Positions 49,171-59,282 of a stretch of 64,000 nucleotides of DNA are shown here, in pieces. The notes below the pieces were generated by a model. The model was not told the DNA's origin, ran no database searches, and was given only the letters and a program-made list of their open reading frames with translations. The stretch comes from Streptomyces sp. NBC_01267 (lineage in GTDB: Bacteria; Actinomycetota; Actinomycetes; Streptomycetales; Streptomycetaceae). The position numbers were made by a program, and so were the translations under genes. Each line of letters starts with the position of its first letter. Within the stretch, counting starts at the first letter, position 1. The DNA is taken from positions 868,001 through 932,000 of the forward strand of contig NZ_CP108455.1 in assembly GCF_036241575.1 (NCBI RefSeq). The letters are read 5' to 3'.

Positions 49171-50502
49171 GTGACGTCTCCTGCCGCCGCCTCCCGGCGA
49201 ATCCGGCGCCCGGCATGGGCCGGACGCAACTACAGCCTGCTGACCGCGTCCGCGGTAGTGACGAGTCTGGGCAGCAACGGCGCCCTGATCGCCGCCGCGT
49301 TCGCGGTCCTGGAATCCGGCGGCGACAGCGGTGACGTGGGGCTGGTCGCCGCCGCGCGTACGCTGCCGCTCGTCCTCTTCCTGCTGATCGGCGGCGCGCT
49401 CGCCGACCGGCTGCCGCGGCACCGGGTGATGGTGGCGGCCAACGCCCTGAACTGTGTCTCCCAGGCGGCCTTCGCCGTACTCGTCCTGACCGGCCACCCG
49501 CAGCTCTGGCAGATGATGCTGCTCTCCGCGCTCTGCGGTACGGGGCAGGCGTTCTTCTCACCGGCCTCCGAGGGGATGCTGCTGTCCAGCGTCGACGGCG
49601 AGGAGGCCGGGCGGGCCTTCGCGCTGTACCGGATGGCGATGAACGGGTCCGGCATCGGCGGCGCCGCGCTCGGTGGAGCCCTGATCGCCGCCGTCGGCCC
49701 CGGCTGGGTGCTCGCCGTCGACGCTGCCGCCTTCGCGGTGGCCGGATCCCTGCGGGCCTTCCTGGACGTCAGCCACATACCGCCGCGCGAGCCGGGCGGC
49801 GGGATGCTCGCGGATCTCCGGGAGGGCTGGCAGGAGTTCATCGGACGTCCCTGGCTGTGGAGCATCGTCCTGCAGTTCGCCGTGGTCAACGCCGTCATCG
49901 GCGCGGCGGAGGCGGTCTACGGCCCGCTGGTCGCGCGGGACTCGCTGGGCGGGCCGGGCCCGTGGGGACTGGCCCTGGCCGCTTTCGGGGCGGGCACGGT
50001 CGGCGGTGCGCTGATCATGATCCGCTGGAAACCGCGCAGGCTGCTGCTCACCGGCACGCTCTGCGTCTTCTCGCTGGCTCTGCCCTCGGCGGCCCTCGCG
50101 GTGCCGGTGCCGTTCGGCGCGCTGGTGGGCGTGATGTTCTTCAGCGGCGTCCTGGTCGAGACGTTCGGCGTCTCCTGGATGACGGCGCTGCACCAGGAGA
50201 TCCCTGAGGAGAAGTTCTCCCGGGTCTCGGCCTACGACTGGCTCGGCTCCCTCGCGATGCTGCCGCTGGCGACCGCGCTGGCGGGCCCCGCGGAGAACGC
50301 CTTCGGGCGGACGGCCTCGCTGTGGGGCTGCGCGGGGCTGGTTGTCCTGCTGACGGCCGCGGTGCTCTGTGTGCCCGACGTACGGAATCTGCGGCGCAGG
50401 CCCGCCACGGCGACCGCGGACCGGACCGTGGCCGCTCCTGCGGGGCCGGTGGAGGCGCTGGGGTCAGCCGATGCCGAAGGTCCCGCCGGGCGGCTCGGGT
50501 GA
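49171..50502 (+). CDS. MFS transporter (TubA/Bcr-like exporter type)
   Basis: A 443-aa major facilitator with twelve predicted helices. The loop 2-3 motif ADRLPRHRVMVAANAL is the MFS signature. SLGSNGALIAAAFAV, FFSPASEGMLLSSV (substrate-helix region) and WMTALHQEIPEEKFSRVSAY resemble the MFS_3/EntS-like exporters of actinobacteria. The substrate is unknown. The GTG at 49171 is used. The end overlaps the convergent spermidine-synthase-like gene by 39 bp. Confidence 0.88.
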   Translation: MTSPAAASRRIRRPAWAGRNYSLLTASAVVTSLGSNGALIAAAFAVLESGGDSGDVGLVAAARTLPLVLFLLIGGALADRLPRHRVMVAANALNCVSQAAFAVLVLTGHPQLWQMMLLSALCGTGQAFFSPASEGMLLSSVDGEEAGRAFALYRMAMNGSGIGGAALGGALIAAVGPGWVLAVDAAAFAVAGSLRAFLDVSHIPPREPGGGMLADLREGWQEFIGRPWLWSIVLQFAVVNAVIGAAEAVYGPLVARDSLGGPGPWGLALAAFGAGTVGGALIMIRWKPRRLLLTGTLCVFSLALPSAALAVPVPFGALVGVMFFSGVLVETFGVSWMTALHQEIPEEKFSRVSAYDWLGSLAMLPLATALAGPAENAFGRTASLWGCAGLVVLLTAAVLCVPDVRNLRRRPATATADRTVAAPAGPVEALGSADAEGPAGRLG

Positions 50503-51309
50503 GGCGACCGCCACCGCGTCGGTGACGGGTTCCGCCCCGCCCATGAACCGGGTCAGCGCGGCACCGTGCTCGACCCGGGCGGGAAAGCTGTCCGACGCCG
50601 TACGACGGGCCAGTCCGGTGGTGTCGATCCCGGTGTGCGAGGCGACCAGAATCGCGTTGCCGAAGCGTCGGCCACGCAGCACGGACGGCTCCGCGACGAG
50701 CGCGACCTCCTCGAACACCGCCGAGAAGGTGGCCAGTTGGGCACGGAGGAAGGTGAAGGGGGCGCCGTCGGCGAGGTTCGCCGCGTAGACACCGCCGGTG
50801 CGCAGGACCCGCGCCGCCGACCGGGCGTACTCGACGGACGTGAGGTGTGCGGGGACCCGTGAGCCGCCGAACACGTCCGCGATCAGGACGTCCACGGAGG
50901 CCGTCGGCACGCTGTCGAGCCAGGCCCGCGCGTCCCCGGCGTGCACCGTGATCCCCGCCCCGGCGGGCAGCGGCAGTTGTTCGGCGACGAGCGCGAGCAG
51001 CCCGCGGTCCGCCTCCACCACCTGCTGCCGCGATCCGGGGCGCAGGGCCGCCACGTAACGGGGCAGGGTGAGCGCCCCGCCGCCGAGGTGGACGACGTCG
51101 AGCGGGTCGCCCTCGTCGGCGGCGCAGTCCACGACATGGCCCAGCCTGCGGGCGTACTCGAACTCCAGATACGTCGGATCGTCGAGGTCCACGTAGGACT
51201 GGGGCGCGCCGTCGACCGTGAGCAGCCAGGCCCTGGCCCGGTCGATGTCGGGCAGCAGCCTGGCGGTGCCCTGGTCCACGTCCCGGATCACCGGTATCGA
51301 CTCGTTCAC
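50464..51309 (-). CDS. spermidine-synthase-like (polyamine aminopropyltransferase family) protein
   Basis: A 281-aa protein of the spermidine synthase fold. Motif I is DVVHLGGGALTLPRYVA and the acidic loop follows in VVEADRGLLALV, then HAGDARAWLDSV and VLIADVFGGSRVP. The Asp/Glu and Tyr residues that bind the amine are partly lost: the region reads DVFGGSRVPAHLTS instead of DSTDPxGP. It therefore is more likely a fused-type SpeE homologue with another methyltransferase-like role than a true spermidine synthase. The GTG at 51309 is used. Confidence 0.8.
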   Translation of the reverse strand: MNESIPVIRDVDQGTARLLPDIDRARAWLLTVDGAPQSYVDLDDPTYLEFEYARRLGHVVDCAADEGDPLDVVHLGGGALTLPRYVAALRPGSRQQVVEADRGLLALVAEQLPLPAGAGITVHAGDARAWLDSVPTASVDVLIADVFGGSRVPAHLTSVEYARSAARVLRTGGVYAANLADGAPFTFLRAQLATFSAVFEEVALVAEPSVLRGRRFGNAILVASHTGIDTTGLARRTASDSFPARVEHGAALTRFMGGAEPVTDAVAVASPEPPGGTFGIG

Positions 51310-51341
51310 CGTCCCATTGTGCCGTCCCGGTACCGCCGGGC

Positions 51342-51377
51342 GGAGCCCGCCTCCCGGTGGTCCGGGAGGCGGGCTCC
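51342..51377 (-). terminator. strong hairpin after the EF-Tu3 gene
   Basis: GGAGCCCGCCTCCCGG (51342-51357), loop TGGT, exact complement (51362-51377): a 16-bp perfect stem 6 nt after the EF-Tu3 stop on the minus strand. It separates it from the spermidine-synthase-like gene. Confidence 0.85.
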
Positions 51378-51383
51378 GGGCCC

Positions 51384-52568
51384 TCAGAGGACCGAGGTCA
51401 CGGTCCCCGCGCCGACCGTGCGCCCGCCCTCGCGGATCGCGAAGCCGAGGCCGGTCTCCAGCGGTACGTCACGGCCCAGCTCGACGGTCATGGTGACCGT
51501 GTCACCGGGGCGGGCGACGGCCGTGTCCCCCAGGTCGACATCGCCGACCACGTCCGCGGTACGGATGTAGAACTGCGGCCGGTACCCGGTCGACACCGGG
51601 GTGGTACGGCCGCCCTCCCCCGCCGACAGCACGTACACCTGCGCGGTGAAGCGGCGGCGCGGGGTGACGCTGTCGGGCGCCGCCACCACGTGGCCGCGGC
51701 GCACCGCGTCCCGGGGCACACCGCGCAGCAGCAGCGCCACGTTGTCGCCCGCCTCGGCCTCCGTCATCGGCTTGCCGAACGTCTCCAGGCCGGTGACGAC
51801 GGTGCCGCCCCCGTCCAGGTCGGCGCCCAGCACCTGTACCCGGTCGCCGACGCGTACCGTGCCGCGCTCGACGGCGCCGGTCACGACGGTGCCGCGACCG
51901 GTGATGGTCAGGACGTTCTCCACCGGGAGCAGGAACGGCGCGTCGGTGTACCGGACCGGCATCGGCACATAGGTGTCCACCGCGTCGAGGAGCGCCTCGA
52001 TCGACGCCATCCAGCGCGGGTCGCCGTCCAGCGCCTTGAGCCCCGACACCCGGACGACGGGGGCCGCGTCCCCGCCGTACCCGTGCGCGGAGAGCAGTTC
52101 CCGGACCTCCAGTTCGACCAGGTCGGTCAGCTCCTCGTCGCCCGCGTCCGCCTTGTTCAGCGCGACGACGATGTGGTCGACGCCGACCTGACGGGCGAGC
52201 AGGACGTGCTCGGCGGTCTGCGGCATGATCCCGTCGAGCGCGGAGACGACGAGGATCGCGCCGTCCAGCTGCGCCGCGCCGGTGACCATGTTCTTGACGT
52301 AGTCCGCGTGGCCCGGCATGTCCACGTGGGCGTAGTGACGGGTGTCCGTCTCGTACTCCACGTGCGCGATGTTGATGGTGATGCCGCGCTGCGCCTCCTC
52401 CGGGGCCCGGTCGATGCGGTCGAAGGAGACGAAGGAGGTACTGCTGCCCGCGCGGTCGCTGAGGACCTTGGTGATGGCGGCGGTCAGGGTCGTCTTTCCG
52501 TGGTCGACGTGGCCCATGGTGCCGATGTTGAGGTGGGGCTTGGTGCGCACGTATGCCGTCTTGGGCAT
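51384..52568 (-). CDS. tuf3: divergent elongation factor Tu (Tuf3-like)
   Basis: A 394-aa EF-Tu that delivers aminoacyl-tRNA to the ribosome. The GTPase motifs are [30 protein letters not shown] (usual DCPGHADY) and NKADAGDEE (usual NKCD). Domains 2 and 3 follow in order ([27 protein letters not shown]). It is less conserved than the housekeeping Tuf1, with Met and Ala substituting for Cys in the two GTP-site motifs. In S. coelicolor such a third tuf is not essential, is under positive stringent control, and related EF-Tu forms resist kirromycin. GAGGAAG lies before the ATG at 52568. The gene stands alone, not next to fusA or rpsL. Confidence 0.93.
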   Translation of the reverse strand: MPKTAYVRTKPHLNIGTMGHVDHGKTTLTAAITKVLSDRAGSSTSFVSFDRIDRAPEEAQRGITINIAHVEYETDTRHYAHVDMPGHADYVKNMVTGAAQLDGAILVVSALDGIMPQTAEHVLLARQVGVDHIVVALNKADAGDEELTDLVELEVRELLSAHGYGGDAAPVVRVSGLKALDGDPRWMASIEALLDAVDTYVPMPVRYTDAPFLLPVENVLTITGRGTVVTGAVERGTVRVGDRVQVLGADLDGGGTVVTGLETFGKPMTEAEAGDNVALLLRGVPRDAVRRGHVVAAPDSVTPRRRFTAQVYVLSAGEGGRTTPVSTGYRPQFYIRTADVVGDVDLGDTAVARPGDTVTMTVELGRDVPLETGLGFAIREGGRTVGAGTVTSVL

Positions 52569-52706
52569 GGCTTTCTTCCTCAGGATGTCGAAGCGTGGCG
52601 GGACCCCCCTGGTCTGGCCGACCCTCCCCCTGCGGGGTCCGCCGGACGATCCGGGAAGGGTCAGCTTCGGGCGCCGCCGAAGGGCGCCTCGGCAGCGGCG
52701 GGCACG

Positions 52707-52754
52707 GCCGCTGCGGTTGCGGCTGCTGCGGTTGCTGCGGTTGCGGCTGCTGCC
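52707..52754. repeat. CTGCGGTTG tandem repeats
   Basis: CTGCGGTTG occurs at 52711-52719, 52726-52734 and 52735-52743 with GCGGCTGCTG spacers, giving a 48-bp low-complexity tract in the EF-Tu3 leader region. Confidence 0.7.
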
Positions 52755-52891
52755 GTGAGATCGGGGAAACCGGCAGCCTTCGGCGGGTCCGCGACTGCGG
52801 ACGGCGCGAGGAGGAAGGCGTACCGGAACATGCGGTTGATCCTGCCCGCAGCACCCGGGGCGCGTCGACTGGTTTTCCCCGTACGGAAGTT

Positions 52892-52911
52892 CACGGGTTC
52901 CGGAACCCGTG
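52892..52911. promoter_or_regulatory. 20-bp perfect palindrome upstream of EF-Tu3
   Basis: CACGGGTTCCGGAACCCGTG is an exact inverted repeat with no loop. It lies about 325 bp from the EF-Tu3 start and 120 bp from the TVP38-like start on the other strand, and is probably an operator. The regulator is unknown. Confidence 0.55.
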
Positions 52912-53028
52912 GAAGCCCCGAGGTCCGCGCGGGAAAACGCGGGCAGGCGCACGCACACGAGCCGACGGTCCGGTGCCGTGCGGCGCACCTCACGGCGATC
53001 ACATGCGCGGGTCGGTTAGTCTCCCGGG

Positions 53029-53733
53029 ATGCTGGAGCCCGCTGCCCGAACCGACGCCGGCCTGACCGCGCGCTGTGTCAGAGCACTCGTCTCGCCCTGG
53101 TCCCGGCTCTCCCTGCTCGTGGTGGTTCTGCTGGCCGCCGCGACCCTGATGCTGCTGTTCCAGCCGCAGCGGCTGCTCGCCGACGGCTGGCCTCCGCAGC
53201 TCAGCGGTGTCACGGCGGTCGTCCTGTTCTCGGTGGCGTACGGCGCCTGCACCGCAGCCTTCGTGCCGCGTCCGCTGCTCAATCTCGCGGCGGGTGCGCT
53301 GTTCAGCAGTCAGGTCGGGCTGGCCGCCGCGGTCGCCGGGACGGTGCTCGGGGCGGGCGTCTCGTTCGGTCTCGGCCGGGTGCTGGGGCAGGGCGCGCTC
53401 CGTCCGCTGCTGCGCGGGCGCTGGCTGACGGCGGCGGACGGCCAGTTGAGCCGGCACGGATTCCGCTCGATGCTCGCGCTCCGGCTCTTCCCCGGGGTGC
53501 CGTTCGCGGCTGCCAACTACTGTGCGGCGGTGTCCCGGATGGGGTGGCTGCCGTTCCTGGTGGCCACCGCGCTGGGGTCGGTCCCGAACACGGCCGCCTA
53601 CGTGGTGGCGGGCAGCGAGGCGGCGTCCCCCACCTCACCCGCCTTCCTCGCGTCGACAGGCTTCATCGTGGTGTCGGGGGTGGGCGCCGCATGGCTCGCC
53701 TGGCGTAAACGCCACCGGCTGCGCGGTCGTTGA
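53029..53733 (+). CDS. TVP38/TMEM64 (VTT domain) membrane protein
   Basis: A 234-aa membrane protein of the DedA-superfamily TVP38 branch. Features are FVPRPLLNLAAGALFSSQVG (re-entrant first part), GAGVSFGLGRVLGQ and the second re-entrant motif RLFPGVPFAAANYCAAVSRM. It may move lipid-linked carriers such as C55-P across the membrane, as proposed for the family. Divergent from EF-Tu3; 172 bp before uppP on the same strand, which matches a shared role in carrier-lipid recycling. Confidence 0.85.
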   Translation: MLEPAARTDAGLTARCVRALVSPWSRLSLLVVVLLAAATLMLLFQPQRLLADGWPPQLSGVTAVVLFSVAYGACTAAFVPRPLLNLAAGALFSSQVGLAAAVAGTVLGAGVSFGLGRVLGQGALRPLLRGRWLTAADGQLSRHGFRSMLALRLFPGVPFAAANYCAAVSRMGWLPFLVATALGSVPNTAAYVVAGSEAASPTSPAFLASTGFIVVSGVGAAWLAWRKRHRLRGR

Positions 53734-53905
53734 GAGCGCCGCGGTCCGCAGGAGATACGGCGGGCCGGGGCATCACCGGGAAGTGAGCCGGAACCGCCCC
53801 AGGGGCATTGGCCGACCGTACGCACTCGCGTCACCGGTCGTACACCTTTGGACGTTACGTTCCCCCTGCGCACCAGCCCCTTGATCCCTTGGACGGCCCA
53901 CACCC

Positions 53906-54781
53906 ATGTCTTGGTTCGAATCGTTCGTCCTCGGATTCGTGCAGGGGCTGACCGAGTTCCTCCCCGTGTCGTCCAGCGCCCACCTGCGGCTGACCTCGGC
54001 CTTCGCCGGCTGGCCCGATGCCGGGGCGGCCTTCACGGCCATCACCCAGATCGGCACCGAGGCAGCGGTGATCATCTATTTCCGCCGGGACATCGCCCGG
54101 ATCGTCTCCGCCTGGTTCCGTTCGCTCACCGACCGCTCGCTGCGCGGCGACCAGGACGCGCGGGCGGGCTGGCTCGTGATCGTCGGGACGATACCCATCG
54201 GGGTACTGGGCATCCTGCTGAAGGACCAGATCGACACCTCGTTCCGTGATCTGCGCGTCATCGCCTGCACCCTGATCGCGATGGGTGTCGTGCTCGGTGC
54301 GGCCGACCGGCTGGCCGCCCGCGACGAGAGCGGCGGCAGACACCGTGCGGGGAAGCAGCGCAAGTCGCTCCAGGAGATGAGCGTCAAGGACGGTCTCGTC
54401 TACGGCCTCTGCCAGGCGATGGCCCTGGTCCCCGGCGTCTCCCGGTCGGGCGCGACGATCAGCGGCGGGCTGCTGATGGGCTACACCCGGGAGGCCGCGG
54501 CCCGTTACTCGTTCCTGCTGGCGATCCCGGCCGTCCTGGCCTCGGGGGCCTTCGAGTTGAAGGATGCGGGCAGCAACGGTCAGGTGGCCTGGGGGCCCAC
54601 TCTGCTGGCGACGGTCGTCGCCTTCGCCGTCGGTTACGCGGTCATCGCGTGGTTCATGAAGTTCATCTCGTCCAAGAGCTTCATGCCGTTCGTGGTCTAC
54701 CGGGTCCTGCTCGGCGTCGCTCTGTTCGTCCTCGTCGGCACCGGAGCGCTCAGCCCGGACGCGGGCCCGGCGGGCGGTTGA
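53906..54781 (+). CDS. uppP: undecaprenyl-diphosphatase (bacitracin-resistance type)
   Basis: A 291-aa polytopic enzyme that turns undecaprenyl diphosphate into the monophosphate for cell-wall synthesis; extra copies give bacitracin resistance. The catalytic motifs are GLTEFLPVSSSAHL near the N terminus and PGVSRSGATI in mid protein, with the acidic pair in the first motif intact. About eight membrane helices are predicted. Length is normal. It is 15 bp from the convergent SPFH gene. Confidence 0.96.
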   Translation: MSWFESFVLGFVQGLTEFLPVSSSAHLRLTSAFAGWPDAGAAFTAITQIGTEAAVIIYFRRDIARIVSAWFRSLTDRSLRGDQDARAGWLVIVGTIPIGVLGILLKDQIDTSFRDLRVIACTLIAMGVVLGAADRLAARDESGGRHRAGKQRKSLQEMSVKDGLVYGLCQAMALVPGVSRSGATISGGLLMGYTREAAARYSFLLAIPAVLASGAFELKDAGSNGQVAWGPTLLATVVAFAVGYAVIAWFMKFISSKSFMPFVVYRVLLGVALFVLVGTGALSPDAGPAGG

Positions 54782-54796
54782 GCGCCGGGCGGACGA

Positions 54797-55750
54797 CTAC
54801 GGGGTGCCGCCCGTCCCGCGCCCTGCCCCCGGGTCCGGATCCGCATCGCTCCCGGTGTCCGTAGCCGCTGTCCCCGGGTCGATCTCCGGCACGGGATCAA
54901 CGGATTCCACCGCCTCGTTGGTATCGGCGGCAGCCACCTCGGGTTCAGGGGCCGTCGTCGCGGGAGCCGGTCCCTGCGGCATCTGCGGGAACCGCTGGGC
55001 CCGTTCGAGGAAGCGCAGCAGCTCCACCGGGAACGGCAGGACCAGCGTCGAGTTCTTCTCGGACGCCACCTCCACCACCGTCTGCAGCAGACGCAGCTGG
55101 AGGGCCGCGGGGTGCTCGGACATCGCCTCGGCCGCCTGGGCCAGTTTCTTCGATGCCTGGAGCTCGGCGTCCGCGTTGATCACCCGGGCCCGCCGCTCAC
55201 GGTCCGCCTCGGCCTGCCGCGCCATCGACCGCTTCATCGTCTCCGGCAGCGACACGTCCTTGATCTCGACCCGGTCGATCTGCACACCCCAGCCGATCGC
55301 CGGACTGTCGATCATCAGCTCAAGTCCCTGATTGAGCTTCTCCCGGTTGGACAGCAGGTCGTCCAGATCGCTCTTACCGATGATCGAACGCAGCGAGGTC
55401 TGTGCCATCTGGGAGACCGCGAACCGGTAGTCCTCGACCGCGATGAGCGCGCTGGCCGCGTTGACCACCTTGAAGTAGACGACGGCGTCGACCCGGACGG
55501 TCACGTTGTCCCGGGTGATGCCCTCCTGCGCAGGCACAGGCATCGTCACGATCTGGAGGTTCACTTTGCGCAGCCGGTCCACACCCGGAATGACCGTGGT
55601 GAATCCCGGCAGTCGCTCGGCTTCACGGAGCCGGCCGAACCGGAAGACCACACCCCGCTCGTACTGCTTGATGACCCTGGCCGCCGACAGCCCGTAGACC
55701 ACGGCCACACAGAGGATCACGACTATCACTGTCAAGAGGACTGTCACCAT
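54797..55750 (-). CDS. SPFH/Band 7 (stomatin-like) membrane protein
   Basis: A 317-aa slipin/stomatin-like scaffold protein. An N-terminal membrane segment (VTVLLTVIVVILCVAVVYGL) is followed by the SPFH domain (about 25-180: QYERGVVFRFGRL, ITRDNVTVRVDAVVYFKV, LNQGLELMIDSPAIGWGV) and a coiled-coil (MARQAEADRERRARVINA), then a disordered acidic tail. Such proteins gather lipids and other membrane proteins; it has no protease partner (NfeD) next to it. The ATG at 55750 is used. Confidence 0.9.
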   Translation of the reverse strand: MVTVLLTVIVVILCVAVVYGLSAARVIKQYERGVVFRFGRLREAERLPGFTTVIPGVDRLRKVNLQIVTMPVPAQEGITRDNVTVRVDAVVYFKVVNAASALIAVEDYRFAVSQMAQTSLRSIIGKSDLDDLLSNREKLNQGLELMIDSPAIGWGVQIDRVEIKDVSLPETMKRSMARQAEADRERRARVINADAELQASKKLAQAAEAMSEHPAALQLRLLQTVVEVASEKNSTLVLPFPVELLRFLERAQRFPQMPQGPAPATTAPEPEVAAADTNEAVESVDPVPEIDPGTAATDTGSDADPDPGAGRGTGGTP

Positions 55751-56035
55751 TACGACCCCCTATTGCCCGAGTCGTCCATGCAACCCACCATATGCCCCAA
55801 AATGCGGCGCCGCCGATCCGCCCGGGAACGGGGCCGTTCGCAGCGACGGTCACGAGGCGTATGCCCGGCGGACGCGCCCGCGAGCCGGATGGCCTGTCAC
55901 CCTCCGTGCGCCGTGGATGCGTACGGTGATGACGAGGGCGGGTCGGCCGTCGCACCAGGGGTACCGGACCGTGCGGAAGTGGCCCGCCCGCCGCGCAAGG
56001 AACGTGAGGCGATCCCCGCCGAACGGCTGGGGCAG
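55751..56035. other. gene-free stretch between SPFH and meaB
   Basis: 285 bp with no convincing frame on either strand. It is not a clear remnant of any gene that I can recognise and probably carries the SPFH promoter. Confidence 0.45.
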
Positions 56036-56074
56036 GATGCCGGCCGGTGCGGATCTCCGTACCGGCCCGGCATC
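56036..56074 (-). terminator. hairpin after meaB
   Basis: GATGCCGGCCGGT (56036-56048) pairs with ACCGGCCCGGCATC (56061-56074) with one bulged C, and the loop can itself close as CGGA/TCCG. It lies 6 nt after the meaB stop on the minus strand and probably ends the mutAB-meaB transcript. Confidence 0.78.
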
Positions 56075-56080
56075 ACGACG

Positions 56081-57076
56081 TCAGGGCTGCGGCGTCTCCC
56101 GGAACGCGCCGAGGATCCGCTCCGCCGCGAGCGTCGGGGTCAACGTCCCGTCGCGCAGATCCTGTTCGACCAGCGGCGCGGTCCTGCGTACCTCCGGATG
56201 GTCGCGCAACTGCTTGAGCAGCCCCTCGCGCACCATCGTCCACGCCCAGTCGACCTGCTGCTCGCGCCGTTTGGCGGCCAGCCTGCCGGACGAGTCGAGG
56301 ACCGCACGGTGCTGCTCCAGCCGCTCCCAGACCGTGTCGAGGCCGAGGGATTCCCGGGCGCTGCAACTGAGGACAGGTGGGGTCCAGGCGGGGTCGGCCG
56401 TGTTCATCAGCCGCAGCGCGCCCGCGAGTTCACGGGCCGCGGCGCGTGCGTCGCGTTCGTGCGGGCCGTCCGCCTTGTTCACCGCGATGAGATCGGCGAG
56501 CTCCAGGACGCCCTTCTTGATGCCCTGCAGCTGATCACCCGTGCGGGCCAGCGAGAGCAGCAGGAAGGAGTCCACCATGTTCGCCACGGCGGTCTCCGAC
56601 TGGCCGACCCCGACGGTCTCCACCAGGACGACGTCGTACCCGGCCGCTTCCACCACGACCATGGCCTCCCGGGTCGCCCTGGCCACGCCGCCGAGCGTGC
56701 CCGAGGTCGGCGAGGGCCTGACGAAGGCCGCCGGGTCGACGGCCAGCCGCTCCATCCGGGTCTTGTCCCCCAGGATGGAGCCGCCGGTCCTGCTGGACGA
56801 GGGGTCCACGGCGAGCACCGCGACACGGTGGCCCAGGCCGGTGAGCAGGGTGCCGAAGGCGTCGATGAACGTCGACTTCCCGACCCCCGGCACCCCGCTG
56901 ATCCCGATCCGGCGGGCCGTTCCGGAGTGCGGCAGCAGCTCCGTCAGCAGCGACTGGGCGAGCGCGCGGTGATCTGCCCTGGTGGACTCCACCAGGGTGA
57001 TGGCCCGCGCGATGAAGGCACGCTTCCCGTCAAGGACGCCCTTGACGTAACTGTCGATGTCGATCACCGGCGGCAT
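56081..57076 (-). CDS. meaB: methylmalonyl-CoA mutase-associated GTPase MeaB
   Basis: A 331-aa G3E-family GTPase that protects methylmalonyl-CoA mutase from inactivation and helps load adenosylcobalamin. Walker A is GVPGVGKST (61-69), with AVDPSSSRTGGSILGDKTRM (Switch I/base region), VLVETVGVGQSE (Walker B) and NKADGPHE (guanine specificity). It begins 4 nt after mutB, so it is made with the mutase. Confidence 0.96.
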   Translation of the reverse strand: MPPVIDIDSYVKGVLDGKRAFIARAITLVESTRADHRALAQSLLTELLPHSGTARRIGISGVPGVGKSTFIDAFGTLLTGLGHRVAVLAVDPSSSRTGGSILGDKTRMERLAVDPAAFVRPSPTSGTLGGVARATREAMVVVEAAGYDVVLVETVGVGQSETAVANMVDSFLLLSLARTGDQLQGIKKGVLELADLIAVNKADGPHERDARAAARELAGALRLMNTADPAWTPPVLSCSARESLGLDTVWERLEQHRAVLDSSGRLAAKRREQQVDWAWTMVREGLLKQLRDHPEVRRTAPLVEQDLRDGTLTPTLAAERILGAFRETPQP

Positions 57077-57080
57077 CGGC

Positions 57081-59281
<2,201 letters not shown>

Positions 59282-59282
<1 letters not shown>

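Larger units (their letters stand above)
52569..53028. other. upstream region of EF-Tu3 with repeats and a palindrome
   Basis: 460 bp without a convincing gene. It holds a CTGCGGTTG repeat tract (52707-52754) and a 20-bp palindrome (52892-52911). A 56-codon Ala-rich frame on the minus strand from 52831 ([20 protein letters not shown]) has no recognisable homology and is probably chance. The promoter of EF-Tu3 must lie here. Confidence 0.5.

Noticed and set aside
52661..53002. Ala-rich minus-strand frame upstream of EF-Tu3
   Set aside because: Low-complexity Ala/Thr run caused by the CTGCGGTTG repeats; no homology or strong ribosome site.
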